DNA of 64,000 nt from contig NZ_JOCA01000011.1 of NCBI RefSeq assembly GCF_000718785.1, positions 124,001-188,000 of the forward strand, given 5' to 3'. This stretch comes from Streptomyces sp. NRRL WC-3626. Lineage in GTDB: Bacteria > Actinomycetota > Actinomycetes > Streptomycetales > Streptomycetaceae. Below are positions 55,065 to 63,943 of this stretch, piece by piece; the first letter of the stretch is position 1; the number at the start of each line of letters is the position of its first letter. The notes below the pieces were generated by a model. That model saw only the letters and a program-made list of their open reading frames with translations, searched no databases and had not been told where the DNA came from. The translations under genes and the position numbers were made by a program.

Positions 55065-58000
55065 CTACTTCTCCGTGACCCCTGCCGAGTCGAAGGTCGC
55101 CACCTCGTGCATGGCCCGCGCCGTGCTCTGGACCAGGGGGAGGGCCAGCAGGGCGCCGGTGCCTTCGCCGAGGCGGAGGTCGAGGTCGACCAGGGGGCGC
55201 AGGCCGAGTTTGTTGAGGGCGGCGACGTGGCCGGGCTCGGCGCTGCGGTGGCCCGCGATGCAGGCGGCCAGGACCTCGGGGGCGATGGCCCGGGCCACCA
55301 GGGCGGCGGCGCCGGCGCTGACGCCGTCCAGGATCACCGGCGTACGCAGCGACGCGCCGCCGAGGAGCAGGCCGACGATGGCGGCGTGTTCGAAGCCGCC
55401 GACGGCGGCGAGGACGCCGATGGGGTCGGCCGGGTCCGGCTGGTGGAGATCCAGGGCGCGGCGCACGACCTCGGTCTTGCGGGCGAGGGTCTCGTCGTTG
55501 ATGCCGGTGCCGCGGCCGGTGACCTCGGCCGGGTCGGCGCCGGTGAAGACGGAGATGAGGGCGGCGGACGCGGTGGTGTTCGCGATGCCCATCTCGCCGG
55601 TGAGGAGGGCCTTGTTGCCGGCCGCGACCAGGTCACGGGCGGTTTCGATGCCGACCTCGATGGCCTTCTTGGCCTCCTCGCGGGTCATCGCGGGTCCGGT
55701 CGTCATGTCGGACGTGCCGGCGCGGATCTTGCGCGGGAGCAGGCCCGGGGTGGCCGGGAGGTCGGAGGAGACGCCCACGTCGACGACGCAGACCTCCGCG
55801 CCGACCTGGGCGGCGAAGGCGTTGCAGACCGCTCCCCCGCCGAGGAAGTTGGCCACCATCTGCGCGGTGACCTCCTGCGGCCAGGGGGTGACGCCCTGGG
55901 CGTGCACGCCGTGGTCGCCGGCGAAGATCGCGACGGCCGCGGGTTCGGGGATGGGCGGCGGGCACTGGCGGGACAGACCGGAGAGCTGGGCGGAGATGAT
56001 CTCCAGCATGCCGAGCGCCCCGGCCGGCTTGGTCATGCGCTTCTGCCGCTCCCACGCCTCGCCGAGCGCCTTGGCGTCCAGCGGGCGGATCTGTGCGACG
56101 GTCTCGGCGAGCAGGTCGTGGGGGTCCTCTCCGGGCAGGGCACGACGGCCGTACGTCTCCTCGTGCACGACCCAGGAGAGCGGGCGGCGCTTGGACCAGC
56201 CGGCCTGCATCAGCTCGGGCTCGTCCGGGAACTCGTCGACGTAGCCGACGCACAGGTAGGCGACGACCTCGAGGTGTTCGGGCAGCCCCAGCGCGCGGAC
56301 CATCTCGCGCTCGTCGAAGAAGCTGACCCAGCCGACGCCGAGGCCCTCGGCGCGGGCGGCGAGCCAGAGGTTCTCGACGGCGAGCGCGGAGGAGTAGGGC
56401 GCCATCTGGGGCTGGGTGTGCCGGCCCAGGGTGTGCCGGCCGCCCCGGGTCGGGTCGGCGGTGACGACGATGTTGACCGGGGTGTCGAGGATGGCCTCGA
56501 TCTTCAGTTCCTTGAACTGCTTCGCCCGGCCCTTGGGGAGGGACTTGGCGTAGGCGTCGCGCTGGCGCATGGCCAGTTCGTGCATGCTGCGCCGGGTGTC
56601 GGCGGAGCGGATGACGACGAAGTCCCAGGGCTGCGAGTGGCCGACGGAGGGCGCGGTGTGGGCGGCCTCCAGGACGCGGAGCAGCACCTCGTGCGGGATG
56701 GGGTCGCCGCGGAAGCCGTTGCGGATGTCCCGGCGTTCGCGCATGACCTTGAGTACGGCCTCGCGCTCGGCGTCGTCGTAGCCGGGCGCGGCCGGGCCGG
56801 CGGGCTGCGCGGGCGCCGCGTCCACGCCGGCGCCCCGGGTGTCCAGGTCGTCGGGGTCCTGGGCGAGTTCGGGGTCCGGTGCGGCCGGTACGGCGGCGGT
56901 CTCGCGGGGCTCCTCGGCGGGGACGGTGACGCCCTGGGGCGGGGTCGGCGCGAGGTGCGGGGTGGTGGGCACGGTGCCGTCCACGGGGACGAACTCCCCC
57001 TCGGGCCGCCCCGGTTCGGACTCCGCGGCGACGGTGCCGGGGAGGGTGGCGACGGGGGTCTGCTGGGGGCCCTGGACCGGGGCCGCGTCGCCCGTGACGC
57101 CGGAGTCGGCTTCGACGACGGGACCCTCGGGCACGTCCGCCTCGACCGTCTCGGGCGGTACGGCGGTGGCGGCGCCCGGCACGGGGATCTCGGGGGCCGG
57201 AACGGGAACCTCGACGCCCTGCACGAGGACCTCGGGGGACGGCGCGGGGACCTCGGAGGCCGGCGCGGGGACCTCGACGCCCGGAACGGGGGCTTCGGGG
57301 GCAGGCTCGGGGTTCTGGACGATCTCCGGAGCGACCGGCTCCGCGACAACCTGAACCATCTCGGGTTCCGGGGCCTGCACCGGGACGACGGGAACCTCGG
57401 GCGCCTCGGGCACGTCGGCGACCTGGGGCACGTCGGCTGCCGGCTCCCGCACCGGCTGCACCGGCTCCGGTTCGGCCGCCTGGACGGCCTGCGGCACCTG
57501 GGTCTCCTGGACCTGGGCCACGGCGACGACCGCCACGTCCGGTACGGGAGCGTCCTGCGGCACCTCGGCCACCGGGGGCTGCGCCGGCGCCGGTACGGCG
57601 GTTTCCGTGCTCACCGGCTCGGTGACCTCGGCGTGGCCGGGAACGGCGACCGGGACCGGGTCGGCCTGCGGCGTCGCCGGAACCTCGGCGGGCTCCGGGG
57701 CGACGGCCTCGGCGACCGGTGCGGGTCCCGGCTCGGGCACGGGCGTCAGCACCGCCTCGGCGGCCTGAGCGGGCTCGGCGACGGGGGTGCCCGGCAGGTT
57801 CTGCTCCGTGACCGGCACCGCGGCCGGCTCCGGAACCGGAACGACCGCCTGTTCCCCGCCCTCGGCGTCCTGCTCGGCAACGGGAACCGCGACGGCGACC
57901 GCACCCGCGACCGCCATCCCCTCCGCGCTCTGCGCCGCCCCCGCCTCCGTGGCGACACGCGCCACGACCGCCTGGGCCGCGTCCACCGCGTCCGGAGCCG

Positions 58001-58544
58001 GAACGGGAACCGGCGCCGCGACCGGAGCCGGGACAACCGTTTCCCCGGTCTGCGCCCCCCAGGGCGCGGCGACCTGCGGCGCGGCCTCCCGCGCGCGCGG
58101 GACGTCGAGGTACTCGGGGCCGATGCTCGGCGGACCCGCCTGGCGGGCCGGCAGGTCGGCCGGGCCGCGGTCGGCGAGGGAGCGGACCGGGCCCGCGTTG
58201 AGGTCGGGAATGGGCGGCCCGAGGTGCAGTGGGCGGCGCGGCGCGGCCGGCGCCGGCTGCGGGGGCTCGGGGAGCCGGACCCCGCTGAGGTCGACGGAAC
58301 CGCTGTCGCGGCCGGCCGTCTCGTGCGGGCCCGGCTCGTGCACGGTCTCGACGACCGGCTCGGGCGCGGGCGGGGCGACTTCGTTGCCCCAGGCGCCCTG
58401 GGCACCGGGGAGCAGCAGGTCTTCTTCCTCGGCGGGACTGTCGGAGAGGTAGGTGTACGCCTCGGGCGCGGGTACGCCCGGCTGCTCCACCATGCCTGCG
58501 TTCTCCGGCAGTCCCTCGCCCGGGACCTGGCCGGTGTCGGTCAT
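55065..58544 (-). CDS. cobT: BluB-CobT fusion with long disordered N-terminus (DMB synthase + nicotinate-nucleotide:DMB phosphoribosyltransferase)
   Basis: This 1159-residue protein has three parts. Residues 1 to about 585 are a Pro/Ala/Glu/Val-rich, probably disordered region with repeated VPVPEPA-like units. About 590-800 is a nitroreductase-like BluB domain (RRDIRNGFRGDPIPHEV; PSVGHSQPWDFVVI; GLGVGWVSFFD) that makes 5,6-dimethylbenzimidazole from FMN. About 815-1159 is CobT, which activates DMB; GEGTGALLALPL carries the catalytic Glu (about 1127). The fusion channels the B12 lower ligand. ATG 58544 follows GAGGGG. No stop or frameshift interrupts it. Confidence 0.92.
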   Translation of the reverse strand: MTDTGQVPGEGLPENAGMVEQPGVPAPEAYTYLSDSPAEEEDLLLPGAQGAWGNEVAPPAPEPVVETVHEPGPHETAGRDSGSVDLSGVRLPEPPQPAPAAPRRPLHLGPPIPDLNAGPVRSLADRGPADLPARQAGPPSIGPEYLDVPRAREAAPQVAAPWGAQTGETVVPAPVAAPVPVPAPDAVDAAQAVVARVATEAGAAQSAEGMAVAGAVAVAVPVAEQDAEGGEQAVVPVPEPAAVPVTEQNLPGTPVAEPAQAAEAVLTPVPEPGPAPVAEAVAPEPAEVPATPQADPVPVAVPGHAEVTEPVSTETAVPAPAQPPVAEVPQDAPVPDVAVVAVAQVQETQVPQAVQAAEPEPVQPVREPAADVPQVADVPEAPEVPVVPVQAPEPEMVQVVAEPVAPEIVQNPEPAPEAPVPGVEVPAPASEVPAPSPEVLVQGVEVPVPAPEIPVPGAATAVPPETVEADVPEGPVVEADSGVTGDAAPVQGPQQTPVATLPGTVAAESEPGRPEGEFVPVDGTVPTTPHLAPTPPQGVTVPAEEPRETAAVPAAPDPELAQDPDDLDTRGAGVDAAPAQPAGPAAPGYDDAEREAVLKVMRERRDIRNGFRGDPIPHEVLLRVLEAAHTAPSVGHSQPWDFVVIRSADTRRSMHELAMRQRDAYAKSLPKGRAKQFKELKIEAILDTPVNIVVTADPTRGGRHTLGRHTQPQMAPYSSALAVENLWLAARAEGLGVGWVSFFDEREMVRALGLPEHLEVVAYLCVGYVDEFPDEPELMQAGWSKRRPLSWVVHEETYGRRALPGEDPHDLLAETVAQIRPLDAKALGEAWERQKRMTKPAGALGMLEIISAQLSGLSRQCPPPIPEPAAVAIFAGDHGVHAQGVTPWPQEVTAQMVANFLGGGAVCNAFAAQVGAEVCVVDVGVSSDLPATPGLLPRKIRAGTSDMTTGPAMTREEAKKAIEVGIETARDLVAAGNKALLTGEMGIANTTASAALISVFTGADPAEVTGRGTGINDETLARKTEVVRRALDLHQPDPADPIGVLAAVGGFEHAAIVGLLLGGASLRTPVILDGVSAGAAALVARAIAPEVLAACIAGHRSAEPGHVAALNKLGLRPLVDLDLRLGEGTGALLALPLVQSTARAMHEVATFDSAGVTEK

Positions 58545-58913
58545 GCGTACCCCTCGCCCATCGGTTGGTGCTCCTACGACCAGCTCACCCGGAACGGCGC
58601 GCCGACCGCCCCACACTGAAGAACGAGCGTGCGTCCCCAGCGGCACGAACAGCCCGTCCGAAAAAGGCGACAAAGCCATTCACTGGCATTGTCGCGGCCG
58701 TACCGCCGTCGCGTCAGCTTGATCGGCGACGGTTCCGCTGTGGACTGCGCCACGTTGCGCGTCCTCCGGTTCATGCCGTACCACGACCCACCCCAAAACG
58801 GGCGCGCTTTCCGGACATTGGCCGACGAAGTGCCGGGCGTCCGGGTGCGGTACAACGATCGGCCAGCCTACCTCGCGTGGTCGGACAATCCGATCACGGG
58901 GACGGCAATCGGA
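58545..58913. other. 369-bp spacer upstream of cobT
   Basis: On the minus strand this is the cobT control region, with GAGGGG before the start. A 93-codon frame on the minus strand (58574-58855) lacks a start signal and family resemblance. I found no cobalamin riboswitch core here. Slightly lower GC near 58650-58860 suggests promoter DNA. Confidence 0.4.
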
Positions 58914-60125
58914 TCAGTTGCCACGGGCGGGCAGCACCCCGCTGAGCAGGAACGCGACGCTCCGCTCCTTCTCCGTCCAGGCCCTCGTGTCGAGTTCGAC
59001 GGACTGCAGCAGGGCGCACTCGACCTGGTAGCCGTGTTCGGCGAGGTTCCTGCCGATGAGTTCGGCCCCGTCGCGGGTGGCGGCGTGGGTGACGATGCGC
59101 TGCGGGCGGCGGTCGGCGACCGCGGAGACGACGGCCGCTCCCCCGCCGCCGACCCGGACGACATCCGGCTCGGGGAGGTTCTCCAGGATGTGCGGGGCGG
59201 TGCCGTGGACGGTCTGCAGCTGGAGCCCGTACCGGCGGGCGGTGGCGTCGGTGCGGGCGCAGGCGCCCGGGTCGCGGTCGACGGCGATGACGGCGGCGCC
59301 CGCGCGGGCGGCCTCGGTGGCGAAGGCACCGCTGCCGCAGCCGATGTCCCAGACCAGGTCGCCGACGCGTGGTCCCAGCCGGGCGAGTTGGGAGATGCGC
59401 AACGGCTCCCGCTCGCCCTCGCCGAGGTCGCCGCCGTACTCCCCGGCGGGCAGCGACCAGCCGCGGGGTCCGGTGGAGGGGTCGCGTCCGGCGAGCCAGC
59501 CGCCGGAGTCGGCGGCGCCGGCCCGGCCGCCGACGACGATGACGATGTTGGGGTCGCGCCAGGTGTGGTCGGCGGCCTTGTCGGAGGTGACGACGGTGAC
59601 CCGTTCGCGGGTGGTGCCGAGTTCCTCGCAGATGACGAAGGTGCGGTGGACGCCGTCCATGAGCAGGCCGAGTTCGGCGGGTCCGGCGCCGGGCGAGGTG
59701 AGGACCGCCACCTTGGTGTGGGCCCGGCAGACGTTCACCGCGCGTCGCAGGGTGCGCGGGTGTGCGACGACGACCTGGGCGTCGTCCCAGGGCATGCCCG
59801 CGCGGGCGAAGGCGGCGGCGACGGAGGAGACGCCGGGGACGACCTCGACCTCGAGGCCGAACTCGGGTGCGCGCAGGGTCCGTACGACGCCGAAGAAGCC
59901 GGGGTCGCCGTCGGCGAGGACGACGGCGGTGCCGCGGTGGGCGGCGATGCGGCGGGCGGCGAGGGCGACGGAGCCGAGCCGGATGCGTTCGGCGCCGGCG
60001 GGCACCTCGGGGAGTGCCAGATGGTGGGCGGCGCCGGCCACCAGGGTGGCGGCGCCCAGCGCGGCGCGGGCCGCGTCGGAAGGCGGCGAACCGTCCCAGC
60101 CGATCACCGTGACCCGGTCGGCCAT
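58914..60125 (-). CDS. cobL: Precorrin-6Y C5,15-methyltransferase (decarboxylating), CbiE-CbiT fusion
   Basis: This 403-residue protein joins an N-terminal CbiE-type methylase (ADRVTVIGWDG; VVLADGDPGFFGVVR; VVPGVSSVAAAFARAG; about 1-205) to a C-terminal CbiT-type SAM methyltransferase (LVWDIGCGSGAFATEAARAG; about 235-400). It methylates C5 and C15 and decarboxylates the corrin ring in cobalamin synthesis. ATG 60125. It lies next to cobT and cobA, completing a small B12 group; the rest of the pathway is elsewhere. Confidence 0.92.
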   Translation of the reverse strand: MADRVTVIGWDGSPPSDAARAALGAATLVAGAAHHLALPEVPAGAERIRLGSVALAARRIAAHRGTAVVLADGDPGFFGVVRTLRAPEFGLEVEVVPGVSSVAAAFARAGMPWDDAQVVVAHPRTLRRAVNVCRAHTKVAVLTSPGAGPAELGLLMDGVHRTFVICEELGTTRERVTVVTSDKAADHTWRDPNIVIVVGGRAGAADSGGWLAGRDPSTGPRGWSLPAGEYGGDLGEGEREPLRISQLARLGPRVGDLVWDIGCGSGAFATEAARAGAAVIAVDRDPGACARTDATARRYGLQLQTVHGTAPHILENLPEPDVVRVGGGGAAVVSAVADRRPQRIVTHAATRDGAELIGRNLAEHGYQVECALLQSVELDTRAWTEKERSVAFLLSGVLPARGN

Positions 60126-60241
60126 CGTCGTCAGTCTCCTGGGGTCTGCGCAGGTCGTCGTCGGCTGTCCCGCCGTGGTGCGGGCTTTGTGAGACTACCT
60201 GGTGCGGCCACGGACCGTGCCTCCGGTGTTCGGTCCGGAGG

Positions 60242-60880
60242 TCAGTTCCAGTCCGGGTACTGGGTGAAGCCGCCGGTGTCGGCGAGGTGTCCGTCGGCGC
60301 CCTCGATGTCCTCGGGCAGCAGGCTCCACACGATGAAGTCGGTGCGTACGTCGCTCCAGCCGCCGTCGTCGGTGCGGACGTGGGCTATGCAGGCATTGCG
60401 CAGCACGCCTTCGCTGATACAGCCGATCTTCTGGGCGACCTGCTGGGAGGCGGTGTTGTCGGCGGCGGTGCGCAGTTCGACGCGTTCGAACTTCTGGTCG
60501 CCGAAGAGCCACTGGGCGGTGGCGAGCGCGGCCTCGGAGGCGTAGCCCTCGCCGCGTGCCCAGGGGGCGACGATGTACGACAGTTCGGTGGACCGTACGT
60601 GCCAGTCGGTGTTGGTGAGCTGGATGAGGCCGACCAGGCGCTGGGTGAGGAACTCGGTGACGGCGAGGTCGAGTCCACGGCCGGCGGTGCGTTCGGCGGG
60701 GGCGTACTCGGTGATCCAGGTGCGGGCGGACTGTTCGGTGAAGGGCCGGGGGACGTCCGTCCAGGCGGCGATCTGCTCGTCGTTCATCATCTCGGCGAGG
60801 GCGGGAACGTCGTCCGTGTCGAGGGGACGCAGCACCAACCGCTCCGTGCTGATGGAGATGCTGGGGAAGGTGCTCGTCAT
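60242..60880 (-). CDS. GNAT acetyltransferase, RimJ/RimL-like
   Basis: This 212-residue protein has the RimJ/RimL signature TERLVLRPLDTDDVPALAEM near the start, an acetyl-CoA site at YIVAPWARGEGYASEAA, and ELRTAADNTASQQVAQKIG. Such enzymes acetylate protein N-termini or small molecules. The substrate is unknown. ATG 60880. It is separated from the methionine importer by a hairpin and from cobL by about 115 nt. Confidence 0.88.
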   Translation of the reverse strand: MTSTFPSISISTERLVLRPLDTDDVPALAEMMNDEQIAAWTDVPRPFTEQSARTWITEYAPAERTAGRGLDLAVTEFLTQRLVGLIQLTNTDWHVRSTELSYIVAPWARGEGYASEAALATAQWLFGDQKFERVELRTAADNTASQQVAQKIGCISEGVLRNACIAHVRTDDGGWSDVRTDFIVWSLLPEDIEGADGHLADTGGFTQYPDWN

Positions 60881-60957
60881 GCGCCGCTCCGTTACCTGAG
60901 AGACCGTCGGGTACTGCTGAACTGCCCAGCATGCAGCATGAAAGCACCGAACCGCAC

Positions 60958-60994
60958 CACGGGGTCCACTCCTTGTGTCGGAGCGGACCCCGTG
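60958..60994 (-). terminator. Terminator of the metNIQ operon
   Basis: A 15-bp stem with one A-C mismatch (CACGGGGTCCACTCC/GGAGCGGACCCCGTG, arms 60958-60972 and 60980-60994, loop TTGTGTC) lies 19 nt past the metQ stop. Confidence 0.75.
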
Positions 60995-61013
60995 CGTGGC
61001 CGGCGGGCCGGAA

Positions 61014-61841
61014 TCAGAAGGAGGCGAGGACGGAACCGGCGTACTTGTCCTCGATGAACTTCTTGACCTCGGGCGAGGTGAGGAGCTTCGCGAGCTTCTT
61101 CACGCGCGGGTCGTTCTCCTGGCCCTCCTTGACGGCGAGGAGGTTGTTGTTCGGGTTGCCCTTGGCGGCCTCGAGGACGAGGGCGTCGGTGGCGGGCTTG
61201 AGGTCGGCCTCGATGGCGTAGTTGCCGTTGACCACCGCGGCGTCGACGTCGTCCAGGGAGCGCGGGGTCTGGGCCGCCTCCAGCTCCTTGAACTTCAGGC
61301 CCTTCGGGTTGTCGGTGATGTCGGCGGGGGTCGCCGCGGTGCCGACGCCGTCCTTGAGGGTGAGCAGGCCGCCCGTGGCGAGCAGCTGCAGGGCGCGGCC
61401 CTCGTTGACGGTGTCGTTCGGGATGGCGATCGTCGCGCCGCTCTTCAGCTCGCCGGTCTTCTTCACCTTGTGCGAGTAGAGGCCGAGCGGCTCCAGGTGC
61501 ACGTCGACGACGGACACGACGTGAGTGCCGTTCTTCTTGTTGAAGTCGTCGAGGTACGGCTGGGTCTGGAAGAAGTTGGCGCCGACCGAGCCGTCCTCGG
61601 TGGCGGTGTTCGGGGTGACGTAGTCCGTGAACTCCTTGACCTCGAGGTCGAGGCCGGCCTTCTCGGCGAGGTTGTCCTTCACGAAGGTGAGGATCTCGGC
61701 GTGCGGCACGGGGCTCGCGGCGACGATCAGCGGGCCGGAGGTGTCGGAGGCGGCGTCCTTGTCCGAGCCGCAGGCGGAGAGTCCGAGGGTGAGGGCTCCG
61801 GCGGCGAGGACGGCGGTGGTGATCTTGGCGGTGTTACGCAC
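61014..61841 (-). CDS. metQ: Methionine-binding lipoprotein (MetQ/NlpA family)
   Basis: This 275-residue protein has a lipoprotein signal with lipobox LSAC (GALTLGLSACGSD). The binding domain has ASPVPHAEILTFV, the NlpA-type DYVTPNTATEDGSVGANFFQTQPYLDDFN and NGNYAIEADLKPA. It binds methionine outside the membrane for the MetNI importer. GTG 61841 has AAGG upstream. It follows metI by 63 nt and is the last gene of metN-metI-metQ. Confidence 0.94.
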   Translation of the reverse strand: MRNTAKITTAVLAAGALTLGLSACGSDKDAASDTSGPLIVAASPVPHAEILTFVKDNLAEKAGLDLEVKEFTDYVTPNTATEDGSVGANFFQTQPYLDDFNKKNGTHVVSVVDVHLEPLGLYSHKVKKTGELKSGATIAIPNDTVNEGRALQLLATGGLLTLKDGVGTAATPADITDNPKGLKFKELEAAQTPRSLDDVDAAVVNGNYAIEADLKPATDALVLEAAKGNPNNNLLAVKEGQENDPRVKKLAKLLTSPEVKKFIEDKYAGSVLASF

Positions 61842-61904
61842 GAAAAGTGCCTTTCCTTGGGTGGTGCGGCCCCGTATGAGGAGGACGGGGAGTTCTTGGT
61901 GGGG

Positions 61905-62642
61905 TTATGCGACCTTGCCGACGTCGGCCGTCGCGGGCTCCTCGGCCTTGAGCAGCCGGAGCCTGGGCGAGGGGCCGGAGCGGCCGCCGCGGCGGTGCTG
62001 GGCGCGGGCCGCGTGGTCGCCGGCGAACTGGATGAGGGAGATGGCCACGGCGAGGATCGCGACGGTGATCCACATCAGTCCGGTCTCGAAGCGCTGGTAG
62101 CCGTAGCGGACGGCGAGGTCGCCGAGTCCGCCGCCGCCGACGGTGCCGGCCATGGCCGAGTAGCCGATGAGGGCGATGACCGTGGTGGTGGTGCTGGCGA
62201 TCAGCGAGGGCAGCGCCTCGGGGACGAGGACCTTGCGGACGATCGTCCAGGTGTTGCCGCCCATGGCCTGTACGGCTTCGACGAGCCCGTGGTCGACCTC
62301 GCGCACGGCGGTCTCGACGAGGCGGGCGAAGAAGGGGATGCCGCCGATGGCGAGCGGCACGATCGCCGCCTCGCTGCCGATGGTGGTGCCGGTGACCCAG
62401 CGGGTGAAGTTCATCAGGGCGACCATGAGGATGATGAACGGCAGCGAGCGGCCGATGTTCACGATCTGCCCGATGACCTTGTTCACCAGGGTGTTCTGCA
62501 GCAGTCCGCCCTTGTCGGTGAGGACGAGCAGGATGCCGAGCGGGAGGCCGCCGACGACGGCGATCAGGGTGGACCAGCCGACCATGATCAGCGTCTCGGT
62601 ACAGGCCTGTTCGAGCAGCGGCTGCATCTCGGACCAGGTCAC
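61905..62642 (-). CDS. metI: Methionine ABC transporter permease MetI
   Basis: This 245-residue permease has five to six helices and carries the MetI-type loop EAVQAMGGNTWTIVRKVLVPEALPSLIAS. GTG 62642 (VTWSEMQPLL) overlaps the metN stop as GTGA. A basic C-terminal extension (AQHRRGGRSGPSPRLRLL...) of about 35 residues is longer than in enteric MetI. It works as a dimer with two MetN ATPases. Confidence 0.93.
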   Translation of the reverse strand: MTWSEMQPLLEQACTETLIMVGWSTLIAVVGGLPLGILLVLTDKGGLLQNTLVNKVIGQIVNIGRSLPFIILMVALMNFTRWVTGTTIGSEAAIVPLAIGGIPFFARLVETAVREVDHGLVEAVQAMGGNTWTIVRKVLVPEALPSLIASTTTTVIALIGYSAMAGTVGGGGLGDLAVRYGYQRFETGLMWITVAILAVAISLIQFAGDHAARAQHRRGGRSGPSPRLRLLKAEEPATADVGKVA

Positions 62643-63691
62643 TTGGCCCCCTCCTTCACGAGTGCGGGCTCTTCGCGGTCCACGACGTCGATCTGCAGGC
62701 CCTGTTCGCGCAGGAAGCCGACGGGGACGACGTTGTCCTCGTAGCGGCCGGGCAGTTCGATGCGCATCCGGCCGACCTGGAGGCCGCCGACGGTGTCGAT
62801 GGCCGCACCGAGGATCGATATGTCGATGTTGTAGGTGCGCGAGAGCTGGGAGATGACCGGCTGGGTCGCGCTCTCGCCGTGGAAGGTGACGTCGAGGACG
62901 GTGCGGTCGTCGCCGGTCGGCTCGCCGCCGACCGGGAAGAGCGCGGCGGCCAGTTCGGAGCCCGGGGTGGCGAGGAGTTCGGTGACCGTGCCGGACTCGG
63001 TGATGCGGCCGTTCTCCATGAGGGCGGCCGAGTCGCAGATCGACTTCACGACGTCCATCTCGTGGGTGATGAGCAGGACGGTCAGGCCGAGCTGGCGGTT
63101 CAGGTCGCGCAGGAGGTGCAGGATCGAGCGGGTGGTCTCCGGGTCGAGGGCGCTGGTGGCCTCGTCGGAGAGCAGCACCTTGGGGTCGCCGGCGAGGGCG
63201 CGGGCGATGCCGACGCGCTGCTTCTGGCCGCCGGAGAGCTGGGCGGGGTAGGCCTTGGCCTTGTCGGCGAGGCCGACCAGGTCGAGCAGTTCCAGCGCCT
63301 TGCGTGAACGTTCCTTCCCCGACTTTCCGAGGATCTCCAGCGGCAGTTCGACGTTGTCCTGCACGGTGCGCGAGGAGAGCAGGTTGAAGTGCTGGAAGAC
63401 CATGCCGATACGGCTGCGCGCCTGCCGCAGTTCCCGGCCGGCGCGCGGTCCGCGGCCGGCGAGCGCGGTGAGGTCCTGGCCGGCCACCGTCACGGTGCCC
63501 GAGGTGGGGCGTTCCAGCAGGTTGACGCAGCGGATGAGGGAGGACTTGCCGGCGCCGGACTGGCCGATGACGCCGTAGACCTCGCCCTCGCGGACATGCA
63601 GGTCGACGCCGTCGAGGGCGGTGACCTCCCGGCCGCGTGAGCGGTAGACCTTGGTCAGGCCCGAGGTGGTGATCACGTGGGTATCCGTCAC
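62639..63691 (-). CDS. metN: Methionine ABC transporter ATP-binding protein MetN
   Basis: This 350-residue ATPase has Walker A GQSGAGKSSL, signature LSGGQKQRVGIARAL, Walker B VLLSDEATSALD and H-loop LLITHEMDV. A C-terminal ACT-like NIL domain (about 270-345) is the methionine sensor that inhibits transport when methionine is high. I place the start at GTG 63691 (VTDTHVITTSG) without a good Shine-Dalgarno sequence; the upstream frame is non-coding. It is first gene of metN-metI-metQ and is preceded by a sulfur-rich leader peptide frame. Confidence 0.93.
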   Translation of the reverse strand: MTDTHVITTSGLTKVYRSRGREVTALDGVDLHVREGEVYGVIGQSGAGKSSLIRCVNLLERPTSGTVTVAGQDLTALAGRGPRAGRELRQARSRIGMVFQHFNLLSSRTVQDNVELPLEILGKSGKERSRKALELLDLVGLADKAKAYPAQLSGGQKQRVGIARALAGDPKVLLSDEATSALDPETTRSILHLLRDLNRQLGLTVLLITHEMDVVKSICDSAALMENGRITESGTVTELLATPGSELAAALFPVGGEPTGDDRTVLDVTFHGESATQPVISQLSRTYNIDISILGAAIDTVGGLQVGRMRIELPGRYEDNVVPVGFLREQGLQIDVVDREEPALVKEGAK

Positions 63692-63842
63692 TGTCGAGTG
63701 CGCGGCGCGTCGTGGCGCCGGGCACGAGGCATTCTGGGTCGGAGTTCTGCGGGGCCGCACGGATCTCGCGGGCCCGGTGAGGGACCCGTCACAAGGGGAG
63801 AGACGTGCGCGCGGGGCGTGGCTCGGCCCATGCGGGCGTACG
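63692..63842. other. Untranslated region between leader hairpin and metN
   Basis: About 150 nt with no gene. It includes GC-rich repeats of GGGCCC type and ends just before the metN GTG. No SAM riboswitch core was recognised on the minus strand. Confidence 0.4.
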
Positions 63843-63875
63843 TGAGCCGGCTCTCGCTTCGGGGCGCGAGGCTCA
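63843..63875 (-). promoter_or_regulatory. Bulged hairpin in the metN leader (possible attenuator)
   Basis: On the minus strand TGAGC-CTCGC, an 8-nt loop, GCGAG, a 5-nt bulge and GCTCA form a 10-bp stem, 17 nt after the leader peptide stop codon and about 150 nt before metN. There is no following U-tract, so it may act on ribosome access or with Rho rather than as an intrinsic terminator. Confidence 0.45.
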
Positions 63876-63892
63876 GATGGTGCAGGGGCCCT

Positions 63893-63943
63893 CTAGAAAG
63901 CGCACATTCGGCACTGACACATACAACGAGCACCGGGCGTCAT
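63893..63943 (-). CDS. Cys/Met-rich leader peptide upstream of metN (16 aa)
   Basis: The peptide MTPGARCMCQCRMCAF starts at ATG 63943 with GAGG 5 nt upstream and ends TAG at 63893-63895. Four of 16 residues are Cys and three are Met, concentrated in RCMCQCRMC near the stop. A longer in-frame version begins at ATG 63985 (30 aa) but lacks a Shine-Dalgarno sequence. It lies about 200 nt upstream of the methionine importer on the same strand, followed by a hairpin. Leader peptides rich in the regulated amino acid are the hallmark of ribosome-mediated attenuation; cysteine-rich examples are known from mycobacteria. Identification as a leader is inferred. Confidence 0.6.
   Translation of the reverse strand: MTPGARCMCQCRMCAF

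Noticed and set aside
55107..58619. An 1170-codon plus-strand frame opposite bluB-cobT
   Set aside because: Gly/Arg/Leu-rich shadow of cobT third-codon bias without family resemblance.
58574..58855. A 93-codon minus-strand frame upstream of cobT
   Set aside because: No start signal or known family; overlaps the expected promoter of cobT.
58545..58913. A cobalamin riboswitch upstream of cobT
   Set aside because: No B12-box-like consensus was seen; the genes may be unregulated by B12 or controlled elsewhere.
63692..63892. A SAM riboswitch upstream of metN
   Set aside because: I did not see a SAM-I, SAM-II or SAM-IV core on the minus strand; only a bulged hairpin was found.
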